From Paractinoplanes lichenicola (GTDB lineage Bacteria; Actinomycetota; Actinomycetes; Mycobacteriales; Micromonosporaceae): 64,000 nt of DNA. The stretch's first letter is position 1. The number at the start of each line of letters is the position of its first letter. Below the pieces are notes generated by a model. It made no database searches, was not told the origin of the DNA, and was given only the letters and a program-made list of their open reading frames with translations. The stretch spans positions 310,001 to 374,000 of the forward strand of contig NZ_JAENHO010000005.1 in NCBI RefSeq assembly GCF_016785085.1. Reading direction: 5' to 3'. The position numbers were made by a program, and so were the translations under genes. Shown piece after piece: positions 55,341-62,979 of this stretch.

Positions 55341-55527
55341 CAATCAACGGAAAGCCGCGACCATGGTGAATGGCTCCGAACAGCGCGCTGACCTGCGGCT
55401 ACGGCTGTCATTGATTGCTGTCGTTTTACAGTGGTTTTCTTGCTGGGTTGTGCCGCTGATGTGCCCAATGATCTTGACCAGCGAGAGGCCAAGAGGCTTC
55501 CCGGGGCGCGGGCGTAGCCCAATCTGG

Positions 55528-55578
55528 CCAGCCGCCGGCTGGCAAGCAACGTTCCACCGCTTGCCAGCCGGCGGCTGG
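55528..55578. repeat. 19-bp perfect hairpin in the island
   Basis: CCAGCCGCCGGCTGGCAAG and its exact complement (55528-55546 and 55560-55578) surround 13 bases. The arm itself contains the palindrome CCAGCCG-C-CGGCTGG, so two folds are possible. There is no T-run. It lies in a gene-free 350 bp next to the distal att site, where it could be an origin, transfer or attachment-related site. Confidence 0.7.
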
Positions 55579-55688
55579 TCTGATTGCCTCTGGCGCGGCT
55601 CGGGAAGTCTCCTCCCGAGCGCCCGCCGGAGGCACCAGACTCTTATGGGCCCGGGGCAGAGCCCCGGCCGCCGGAGGCAGGTGTTGCC

Positions 55689-56219
55689 CTACAGCTGCTC
55701 AACCGTGGCAGTCGGATCGTCTTGTACACCCAACTCCTTCCGGATCAGAAGGAAAAGACGCTCTTCAACCTTGAGAAGTTTCTTCCATGCTTCATACCGG
55801 TCTGGCCCCCCGCCGTTGAACGTGACCGTATGCAAGTCGTTCAGTGCAGCAAGAACTTCGGTCGCAGAGTTAGTCAGCTCCAGTGAGCTGTACAAGGTCA
55901 GCGTCGTGTACCTCTTAAACGCCTCCCTGCCGAGTTCTATCGCACGACTCTCATCGGTGGGAGCAGGATGAAACTCTCGAAAGAGTTCGTCGCGCGCAGA
56001 ACGGACTGATGCGTGAAACTCCACGCAAGCCTCTCGACGGTGCTCGAATGCTCGGGCGACGTCTTCCCGCCGCCACCGTTCGCGTTCTATCTCGCGCTCC
56101 CGCCCCCGTGACTCGCTCTCACGCTTGTCGGCTCGACGTTGCGTTATCAGCACGCCGCCCAGTGTGCCGAGCACGCCCATGCCAGCCACCAGCACGGACA
56201 CCCAAAGTGGAGTCTGCAT
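55689..56219 (-). CDS. Membrane-anchored coiled-coil protein
   Basis: The 176-residue protein has a single N-terminal helix (PLWVSVLVAGMGVLGTLGG), then a highly charged coiled coil (ESESRGREREIERERWRRE), then a mixed helical region. It looks like a small actinobacterial phage or island protein of unknown role. The ATG at 56219 is used; an upstream ATG at 56246 would add nine residues. Confidence 0.65.
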   Translation of the reverse strand: MQTPLWVSVLVAGMGVLGTLGGVLITQRRADKRESESRGREREIERERWRREDVARAFEHRREACVEFHASVRSARDELFREFHPAPTDESRAIELGREAFKRYTTLTLYSSLELTNSATEVLAALNDLHTVTFNGGGPDRYEAWKKLLKVEERLFLLIRKELGVQDDPTATVEQL

Positions 56220-56526
56220 AGCCCTGATGGTGGGGATACGCGTCAAGCGTGGTCGCGATCATTGTTCGCCTCGGAGTGCTCGGAGCCCTGGCCATCTTTC
56301 AGACGAAGAGGTCGGGGCTTCGTCGTGTCCGGCTGAGGGTCTGGTCTGCGCGGCCGGGTCGACGCCGGGAGCGAAGCGGTAAGGCGTCGATCCCGGACCG
56401 CGCCTTGAAGATGTAGAGAAAGTTCTCACCGATCTACAGGTGGTCTGGTGCCGAGTCTCAGGACGTCCGTGACGGATCTGTCTCGGGACGTGGGTGACCC
56501 GTCCGGCTAGATCTTTGAAGGCGAGG

Positions 56527-56826
56527 TTATCCGAAGGAGCCGTCGTCTCGTTCTGTGTGGGCGTCGCATCCGTCGTGTTCGAATCGGACGCGGGCGTCGA
56601 AGGCCGAGGCTGGGTTTGAGCAGACGCCGTAGTCGGCTCCGAGACGGCCGTGCAAGGCGATCCAGAACGTGCATCCTCCGCATTGCTCGTCGTACCAGTT
56701 CTCGGAGTAGTTCGGTTCGTTGGTCTGGCGGTTGCGGTCCTTGAGCCATCGGTGGTGACAGGCGTCGTTGTGCCGCTCGTCGTCTCCGGTCCACGGCTTG
56801 GTGGTCATGCGGTGATCGTCGTTCAT
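56527..56826 (-). CDS. Small Cys/Trp-rich protein, IS cargo
   Basis: The 99-residue protein has C-H-H-R-W in the N-terminal part and ENWYDEQCGGCTFWIALHG, YGVCSNPAS and FEHDGCDAH later. That is a four-cysteine pattern (CGGC, C, C) resembling the DUF3027-type domain of actinobacteria. It may bind zinc. It lies between the transposase and the left inverted repeat, so it is a passenger of the IS. The ATG at 56826 starts 11 bases after the transposase stop codon. Confidence 0.65.
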   Translation of the reverse strand: MNDDHRMTTKPWTGDDERHNDACHHRWLKDRNRQTNEPNYSENWYDEQCGGCTFWIALHGRLGADYGVCSNPASAFDARVRFEHDGCDAHTERDDGSFG

Positions 56827-56836
56827 GGCGTGTTGT

Positions 56837-58656
56837 TCAGGGCTGCAGGGGCGGCTCGGTGGCGTGTCGGTGCCGCTGACGAGGCGGCTCCGGCTTTCGG
56901 GCCTTGAACCGGGCGATCTGCTTGGGGGTGGTGCGGATGACTTCGACGAGCAGCTGGTCGGCGTCGTAGACCCGGAACGTGGTGTCGGCCTGCTCGACGG
57001 CAACAGTCCGGCCGGCGTGACCGATGCCGACCTGGATCTTCTGCCCGGCGATGCTGATGCTGCCGCGGCTGCTGACTCTGCGGTCGACTTTTAGCGGCTC
57101 CGTGATAGGTGTCGGTGCTGGGCCGCCGGGACGAGCGTCGCGGATGCGGGAGATCTCGGCGTGGGTGAGCGGGTTGGGCAGCGATCGCAGCACGACGCGA
57201 TCGGGGCCGAGCAGGTGCAGGACACCCCGGTCGACGCGGACGGTGACACGTTGTCCGGCGAGGTGGAACCCGACCGAGAACTGCCGTCCGGCCAGCGCGA
57301 GTAGCCCGGCGGCGTTGATGGTCCGTTCGACCTCGATAGCCGCGCCAGGCTTCGGCGGGGCGGCGCTGATCGGCGGCGGCCCAGCTGGTCGGCCGCCGTC
57401 GGCGAGCAGCTGATGCAGCTGAGTGACGCTGAACCGCGACGGCACGGTTTTGAGGCGGACTCCGCCGAGGATCAGGTGAACGACGTTGGTGTCGGCCCAC
57501 AACACCACCTCGCGGCCGGCCAGGGCGGGGCCGAGCCAGAACTGCTGTCCGCTGACTGCAAGGTTCCCCGATGCCGGAATCGTTCGGGTCAGCTCGACCG
57601 CCGTATTCACCGGCATTCGTCCTGCAGCCAGGGCTTCCGGGGTCGCAGGCGGCGCAAGCACGGGTGGCGCCGTGTCCGGTGTTGCGGTGGCCAGGGACGG
57701 GGGCAGCCGCAACGCGATGCCGTCGCCGCCGGCGGGTTGGAACCGGTCGGCGGGAAACGCCATGTTCAGCGCCTGGTGGGGCCGGTTGGTGTTGTATTCG
57801 TGGCGGAAGGTGTCGATCGCGGCTTGGGCGTCGGTGACTGAGGGGAATGGCGGATGGTCGTCGAGCAGTTCCCGGCGCAGGCTCAGATGGAACCGTTCGA
57901 CCTTGCCGGTCGTGGTTGGTGAACGGGGTTTGGTGAGTCGGTGGGTGATGCCGTTCTCCCGGCAGATCCGGTCGAACATCACCTCGCCACCGCCCTGGTT
58001 GAACCGGGCGGTGAATTGCTTGCCGTTGTCAGTCAACAGCTCGTCCGGCATGCCGTATTCGCGCAGGGCGGCGGCCAGGGCGAGGCAGACCGCCCGGCCG
58101 GTGGCCTTCGGCACGCGGCGATGACACGGAACCGGGAATGGTCATCCACCCCGGTCACGACCTTGGCTTCTCTGCCGTCAGACAGCAGGACACCACCCAC
58201 GATGTCCATCTGCCACAGCTCCATCGGCCGGTCTCGTTCCCACCGCTGATAGTCCTCCCGACGGCGACGGCGAGGCCGTTCATCGACCAGGCCATGCCGC
58301 ACCAGCACCCGATGCACCGTGATCCGGGACGGAAGTGGGCCGGGACAACGGGCACGGCCGAGCTCGAACAACACCCGACGGGCACCCCACCGCGGATGAG
58401 TCCGGCGCAGTTCGCAGATCAGCGCTTCCACCTCTGGAGCTGTCTGAGCCGGTGACGACCGAGGCCGGCTCGAGCGATCCGCTAACCCGGCCAGGCCCTC
58501 CTGTTCATACCAGCCGAGCCACCGATGCACCGCCGGCCGAGAGACACCGAACCGAGCCGCAACGTCGGTCACCGTCGATCCCGCTCGCACATCCAAACCT
58601 GCCCGATACCGCTGTTCGGTCACGCTGATCTCCACCAACACTCGGCGGAGTGTCAC
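56837..58656 (-). pseudogene. IS481-family transposase, frameshifted
   Basis: The reading frame is split near 58112, where one G appears missing from the sequence around GCCGCGTGCCGAAG. Part 1 (58656 to about 58113) has the HTH (VTDVAARFGVSRPAVHRWLG) and the first catalytic Asp (WQMDIVGGVLL). Part 2 has DELLTDNGKQFTARF and TTTGKVERFHLSLRRE, the second Asp and Glu of DDE. The C-terminal 230 residues hold three ~75-residue beta modules in tandem. It may be dead, or expressed by frameshifting, which some IS use. Confidence 0.8.
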
Positions 58657-58740
58657 GCACGTCCTGATACCGATCTGTCATGCGGGTCCTGAGACTCGAC
58701 ATGAATCTCGACGGGTCCTGTCTAAATTTTCTGTACGGAA

Positions 58741-58765
58741 TTAAAGCGGCCCGAAGCGGGCCGCT
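58741..58765 (-). terminator. Intrinsic terminator on the minus strand
   Basis: AGCGGCCCG and CGGGCCGCT form a 9-bp stem around a 3-base loop and are followed by TTTAATT on the minus strand. It would end transcripts coming from the structured region 58770-59165, or those of the IS from outside. Confidence 0.7.
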
Positions 58766-58769
58766 CACG

Positions 58770-59165
58770 CCGCCGCCTGGGCGCGCGTCCGTCGCTTAGC
58801 TGGCGCACACGACGGCCACGCAGGCAGCCCGTCGGCTGGCGTGCAGAAGCGGATCGGGCCGCGGCAGCGCCAGGTCCATAGGAAGGTTGGGCCGAGGAGG
58901 GATAGCCGGCCACCGACTGGGGTGGCCTAGGCGACGCGGCCGGGGAGACCGCGCCGGGCCGCAGGGCGAGCTACGGCCCGTCGGGCTTCGGGGTGGCGGC
59001 GCGCATGGTGTCCGGGCCGCCACTCCACCGTCAAGGGCGCTTCGCGTCGCAAGCGACGGCCATAAACCGGCCGCCCTGGACGGCGGAGCCTCCGCGACCC
59101 TACGGGGCCAGGGGTCAAGCGGCAGGCCGGTGGCCTGCCCGCAGGAGGGCGCGCGCCGCCACCCC
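58770..59165 (-). ncRNA. Candidate structured RNA or DNA element
   Basis: The region codes no convincing protein but is full of strong hairpins. An outer 15-bp perfect stem joins 58990-59004 with 59151-59165. Inside it are GGCAGGCC-GGT-GGCCTGCC (59121-59139), CGTCG-CAAG-CGACG and other stems; outside it are 58908-58927 and 58955-58980. A minus-strand intrinsic terminator lies at 58741-58765. Large RNA, replication or transfer origin are all possible; nothing here decides. Confidence 0.45.
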
Positions 59166-59252
59166 TTCACCGACTCCTCCCTGGGATCCCTGTCAAGGTG
59201 AGCTTGACGTTGAATTCGTCTATGCTTCAGGCGTATCGACCACGTACCATCC

Positions 59253-59966
59253 GTGCTCGTGATAGCGGCTATCGACCTCTTCAGCGGCGCCCCCTACAAC
59301 GCTCTCGCTGTCTCCATGGCGGCAATTGGGGTTTTCGTTGCGCTAGCAGCTGCGATTTACGCTCGTCAAGCAGTCTTTCCGGCTAGGAGAGTTCTTCAAG
59401 TACAGCACAGCAGAGGCGCACCACTAGTTCCACCGGAAGGCGACGTCAGCCTTTCAGTCTTAGTTGAGGTCAATAATCACGTAGTAAGCAACCCATTTAT
59501 CACGACCGTAGAGATACTGTCGTCAGGGCGTTATGACATCCGGTCTGAGGATTTCGACCAAAACGCTCCACTTGTGATTGATCTGGGTCGAATAGTTACT
59601 CTAGTGGGAGTCGGCTCCTCCGCGTCAACTCGTATTTCAACCGAGGGGACGTTCATTAGAGTCACCCCAAGCCTATTGAAACGAGGCGACGCACTAACTT
59701 TTAGCGCAATCACCGAGAGTAAGCCCGAGCAATTTTCTGTATCAAGCGCGCTTATTGATACTAAAGTGATTGTTGCGAAAAAGGAAAGTCCAGTCGCTAG
59801 TTGGCGGCGAGCGGCACGCGTATCCCTACTTCTTGGAATGGCTCAAAGTGCCGCACTGTTATTTATAACGTACTTGTTCTATTCGACGACCAATCAAATG
59901 ATCTCGACTTCCGAAGTTTCCGCAAAGCTTGTCGAAGATGTACTGAAGATTTGTGGCATCCGCTAA
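59253..59966 (+). CDS. Low-GC membrane protein of unknown function
   Basis: The 237-residue protein has one N-terminal helix (residues 15-38) and one near residue 195 (LLLGMAQSAALLFITYLFY). A beta-rich soluble domain with LSVLVEVNNHVVSNPF and repeats of I-L-S-S lies between. Its GC content and codon use are visibly lower than the host genes, which suggests recent transfer. GTG start at 59253. No family recognised. Confidence 0.65.
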   Translation: MLVIAAIDLFSGAPYNALAVSMAAIGVFVALAAAIYARQAVFPARRVLQVQHSRGAPLVPPEGDVSLSVLVEVNNHVVSNPFITTVEILSSGRYDIRSEDFDQNAPLVIDLGRIVTLVGVGSSASTRISTEGTFIRVTPSLLKRGDALTFSAITESKPEQFSVSSALIDTKVIVAKKESPVASWRRAARVSLLLGMAQSAALLFITYLFYSTTNQMISTSEVSAKLVEDVLKICGIR

Positions 59967-60083
59967 TAAGTTCCCGGTGGGGGTCGGTCAGCCAAGCCGT
60001 TGCGTGAAAGGCATGCAAAGTCTCCAGTCAAGTCCGACAAGCGGGTTGATGCATAGAAGACGGGGCCGTGCGAGGGCTGGTGA

Positions 60084-60143
60084 GTGACTAACCGGGTGAC
60101 AATCGCCAGCCATCACGACGAACAACTCTGGACGTCGGTGGAC
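60084..60143 (+). repeat. Diverged 60-bp repeat, copy 1
   Basis: This segment matches 61209-61268 ungapped at both ends (GTGACTAA, GGGTGACAA, GGACGTC-x-GTGGAC) with a diverged centre. It suggests a duplicated regulatory or remnant sequence inside the island. Confidence 0.45.
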
Positions 60144-60205
60144 GGGAATCAGCAGGTCGGTCATATGTTGACCAAGCTCACTCAAGATCATAAGTTGCCT
60201 GGGGG

Positions 60206-60880
60206 TCAAGGAGTCAGGTTCGGACCGGGCTCCGCTCCCGCGCTTCCAGGTCGCCCACGAGTCAAATAGCCCAACTCGCGCGCCTTTCTTACCCAGGTAC
60301 GAACTGTTTCATAGGGCACAACTTCGCCTCGAAGCAGAGACAGTTGGTGCGCTAACGGGTTTAGAATGCTTTTTTGGTGTCCTTTAGACAAGAGCTCAAG
60401 ATACAGCCGTGCGACCTGTTCGTAGTGCTCCGCTGGATACCCAGTGCGACCTCGACGAAGCCGGCCACGGCTTGACACCTCAGCTAGTCGCCGCGCGCGG
60501 ACGATGTCTTCTGCCTTCACGTGGCCGCCTCGACCCCCGTACATGGCGTACCAGCCGGGGGGAGGCTCAACGCCAGTCGGAAGTGCCAGGTCTTTCACGG
60601 CGTCCGCGAGCACTAGGCGGGCAGCTTGAACCATCTTGTCCAGCTCGACCTGTCGAAGCCTGGCGGATGTGATCGCACCACGCCCTCCAGAGGTTGCGAA
60701 GTCAACTCTCACGGGACGAAGATGCCCGTCGCGCTCCGCCAGCGAGAAGTTCACGACGAACTCGCCGAAGTCGGCCATGAACTCTGGCCATTCAGGAACT
60801 AGATCGGCCGAACCTGGGTTAACGACCAAATGCACTGGCACGGTGCGGGCCGTCGGCCGGACTCGCTTGCGAGACTTCAT
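60206..60880 (-). CDS. HTH-like island protein
   Basis: The 224-residue protein is basic. Its C-terminal part reads as a helix-turn-helix (ILNPLAHQLSLLRGEV, VPYETVRTWVRKARELGYL), the kind of end seen on replication- or excision-related actinobacterial proteins. The first 110 residues include FMADFGEFVVNFSL and no known domain. It is divergent from the small membrane gene at 60902 with a 21-base gap. It could regulate that gene or the island. Confidence 0.6.
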   Translation of the reverse strand: MKSRKRVRPTARTVPVHLVVNPGSADLVPEWPEFMADFGEFVVNFSLAERDGHLRPVRVDFATSGGRGAITSARLRQVELDKMVQAARLVLADAVKDLALPTGVEPPPGWYAMYGGRGGHVKAEDIVRARRLAEVSSRGRLRRGRTGYPAEHYEQVARLYLELLSKGHQKSILNPLAHQLSLLRGEVVPYETVRTWVRKARELGYLTRGRPGSAGAEPGPNLTP

Positions 60881-60901
60881 GATCCATCCAGCAGCTACCT
60901 G

Positions 60902-61216
60902 GTGAGTATTAGCGGCGTATCAAAGGAAAACTATCGGTCCAGCAGCGATTTTGCCAACCTGGTGAGACCAGAGCGGAGGGATGCTGCGGTGGGTACACAG
61001 GCTTTCGGTTGGATCAGTGGCGCGGTTGGCGCTGTGGCTGCTGCAGGGCGTCCAGCGTTACTGGCTGCCGTGGGGACCGGCGCACTTGTTCTGGCGCTGA
61101 TCTGCTGGACAATCATCGATCATGATCGAACTCGCAACCTAGTCGCGATCCTCAGTGCGCTGCGAGGGAGTGCTAAAGAACCGGATACCCCTGACGATGG
61201 AGGCGTGGGTGACTAA
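60902..61216 (+). CDS. Small membrane protein in island
   Basis: The 104-residue protein has a polar N-terminus and two hydrophobic helices (residues 30-50 and 52-72: WISGAVGAVAAAGRP and LAAVGTGALVLALICWTII). A basic end reads HDRTRN. The start is a GTG at 60902; an upstream in-frame start overlaps the divergent gene. Its stop falls in the diverged repeat copy at 61209. Function unknown. Confidence 0.55.
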   Translation: MSISGVSKENYRSSSDFANLVRPERRDAAVGTQAFGWISGAVGAVAAAGRPALLAAVGTGALVLALICWTIIDHDRTRNLVAILSALRGSAKEPDTPDDGGVGD

Positions 61217-61268
61217 ATGGGTGACAACCATGCTGGCCCAGGATGGATGCCTGCGGACGTCCGTGGAC
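61209..61268 (+). repeat. Diverged 60-bp repeat, copy 2
   Basis: This segment pairs with 60084-60143 as described there. It begins in the last codons of the small membrane protein gene, so the repeat may include a gene end and downstream sequence. Confidence 0.45.
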
Positions 61269-61346
61269 AGTTGTCGCAGCTCAAGATGTTGAGTCCCGAA
61301 GGTAACCCCCCATGATCGTTCCTTGACACGGAACGGGTCAGCTGAC

Positions 61347-62090
61347 TTATTCCGCCCGGGATGCCTGAATAATCTGCCGCGAAGTGATCGTCTCCACGAA
61401 CCAGTACATCTCGCCATCGTCCTCACCGGCTGGCGCACCGCCCATGATCCGATTCGGCTCCTCGCCCGGTTGGGGCAGCGGAGGGTCGAGTCCTTCCGGG
61501 GCGGGGGCTGTCATATGCGACCGGCGGAAGGAGGTCGCGGTCAACCACATGCCGGCGCTGTTACGCAGCGGCCCCAGCCGGGAATTGTCGCGGACCGACT
61601 GTTCTCCCGCTGGCCAGTACGGCTCACCGTAGGAGAGAACGAGGTCCAAGTCTTGGGCTTCGTTGGGGCCGAGCTGGCTCCCGAGCCTGGCGCCGAACTG
61701 GTTTTCGACGATATCGGGCACGGGGCCGGGCAGCGCAGCTGCTTGACGGAAGCGGGGCCGCTGCAGATGCCACGTCCATCTGATGCGCGCTACCCGGAAG
61801 ACTCCTGGCGCAAGCTTCTGGCCGTCGAACGACCGACCCTTGCGCGGCAAGTTGAAGACGACCAAATCTCCTCGCGCATGCACTGCCGAGGCGGCCCTCT
61901 TGTCGACGCGGACATGGAAGCGGTGTCCAGGGTTGGTTTCGTTCGGCCCGTGAGCGGACAGGTGGAAGACACTTGCCTGGCCCAGCGGGTCGACGTAGAA
62001 GTCGGTCTTCTTCGCCGTGATGCGCCAGATGTTCCCTAGCGGCCCGGAATCCGGCAGCGAGAAGGCGACCAGAATCTCGGTCGATTTCAC
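61347..62090 (-). CDS. Hypothetical island protein
   Basis: The 247-residue protein has a beta-rich start (VAFSLPDSGPLGNIWRIT, FHLSAHGPNETNPGHRFHV) and a Pro-rich, disordered C-terminal end (PAPEGLDPPLPQPGEEPN). No membrane segment or known domain is visible. It is convergent with the diverged repeat and divergent from the truncated gene at 62195. I recognise no family. Confidence 0.6.
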   Translation of the reverse strand: MKSTEILVAFSLPDSGPLGNIWRITAKKTDFYVDPLGQASVFHLSAHGPNETNPGHRFHVRVDKRAASAVHARGDLVVFNLPRKGRSFDGQKLAPGVFRVARIRWTWHLQRPRFRQAAALPGPVPDIVENQFGARLGSQLGPNEAQDLDLVLSYGEPYWPAGEQSVRDNSRLGPLRNSAGMWLTATSFRRSHMTAPAPEGLDPPLPQPGEEPNRIMGGAPAGEDDGEMYWFVETITSRQIIQASRAE

Positions 62091-62194
62091 ACCGGCAGAC
62101 TACCGATACTCCAAGCCTCTGCCGATCGATTAATTGTGGCTTCCGAGCCATATGAGGTGGCGCGCGGATCCACGAATCGTGGACCCTTGTCGCC

Positions 62195-62370
62195 ATGACC
62201 GTCAACGAGCCGCAACCGCCCCACAACCTCGCACTTGGTCATGCGTGGCTTTGGGCAAAGGCTTCCGAGGTTCCGGCTGCCCGTCTGCTCGGCGACGGAT
62301 CGGGTCTTCCGGACGCGCTGCTTCTCCTTGTCGCCCTCCGAAACGTGCGTCGTGCTGCCGTCATGGCCGA
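62195..62370 (+). pseudogene. Truncated hypothetical gene, 5' part
   Basis: An ATG at 62195 opens a protein-like frame (LALGHAWLWAKASEVPAARLLGDGSG, then DALLLLVALRNVRRAAV) for about 58 residues. The reading then loses coherence near 62370, where integrase sequence begins in another frame. This looks like a gene cut by a deletion that joined it to the integrase remnant. Confidence 0.5.
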
Positions 62371-62371
62371 G

Positions 62372-62873
62372 AAGTCAAGTCTCACAAGGGCCGGCCTCCC
62401 TATCTGGGCCAGCCGAAGACGAAGACCAGCGTTCGAGCCGTGGAGCTGCCGGATGTCGTGGCGGCCGCGCTGCGTGAACACCTGGCCGACGTGGCGGATC
62501 CGATTGAGGTGGACGACGACACTGACCCGCGACGGCCGACACGCCGTCCGGCCGCGCTTGTGTTCCGCGGGGCCGACGGTCGCCCGGTGATCGCCTCTAC
62601 TTCTCGCGTACCTGGACGCCGGTGCGGGCCAAGGTCGGGCTGCCGCTGCGATGGGGGTTCCACGGTCTGCGGCACTACTACGCGACCTTGCTCATTCACG
62701 CCGGAGCGAGCGTCAAGACGGTGCAGCTGGCACTCGGCCACTCCACGCCGACGGTGACGCTCAACGAGTACGTGCACGAGTGGCCGGACGCGCTTGATCG
62801 GACCCGGTCCCTGGTCGACGGCGCGCTGGGCACACGCGAAACGGCGGCCACGTCGGCTGGGAGCCGAGCATGA
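62372..62873 (+). pseudogene. Tyrosine integrase remnant, frameshifted
   Basis: The fragment begins in one frame with GRPPYLGQPKTKTSVRAVEL and LVFRGADGRPV, then near 62595 continues in another with YFSRTWTPVRAKVGLPLRW, HGLRHYYATLL and LALGHST, ending with the catalytic Tyr in NEYVHEW. The catalytic R-H-R-H-Y set's second half is intact. The N-terminal DNA-binding part is missing, so it is a pseudogene with a frameshift and truncation. It ends beside the att site. Confidence 0.85.
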
Positions 62874-62883
62874 CCGCCGTTTC
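62838..62883. terminator. glnA1-terminator-like hairpin at the integrase end
   Basis: GAAACGGCGG and CCGCCGTTTC around a 26-base centre, nearly the same as the hairpin at 55259-55303. It lies 70 bases past the glnA1 stop and overlaps the integrase end, so it could terminate both. Confidence 0.6.
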
Positions 62884-62953
62884 TCAACTTGTGCCCGCGT
62901 TGTGCCCAAGATCTAGTCAGCGAGTGTTTCCGCTGGTCATGGGCCTAGCGAGG

Positions 62954-62979
62954 GTCAGACGTTGTAGTACATCTCGAAC
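62954..62979 (-). repeat. att site (proximal copy in glnA1)
   Basis: The last 26 bp of the functional glnA1, including its stop codon, identical to 55315-55340. Integration at this site restores the glnA1 coding end. Confidence 0.85.

Larger units (their letters stand above)
56449..58701 (-). mobile_element. IS481-type insertion element with cargo gene
   Basis: Terminal inverted repeats TGCCGAGTCTCAGGAC (56449-56464) and GTCCTGAGACTCGACA (58686-58701) enclose a transposase and a small gene. Each end also has a second, inner copy of a related repeat (near 56480 and 58652), so the ends are doubled. No clear target duplication was found. The element sits in the glnA1 island. Confidence 0.7.
55315..62979. 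mobile_element. Genomic island in the glnA1 3' end
   Basis: A 26-bp direct repeat of the glnA1 3' end bounds this 7.7-kb region. A tyrosine-integrase remnant lies directly beside the intact glnA1. The interior has lower-GC genes, an IS481-type element, large hairpins and unknown membrane proteins, unlike the compact host flanks. The integrase is broken, so the island is probably no longer mobile by itself. Confidence 0.8.

Noticed and set aside
55316-55549. 77-codon frame ending in the glnA1 tail
   Set aside because: Only the last residues are glnA1 sequence from the att copy; the rest is not protein-like.
58796-59170. 124-codon minus-strand frame in the structured region
   Set aside because: Pro/Arg/Ala-rich and driven by hairpin arms; no SD or domain.
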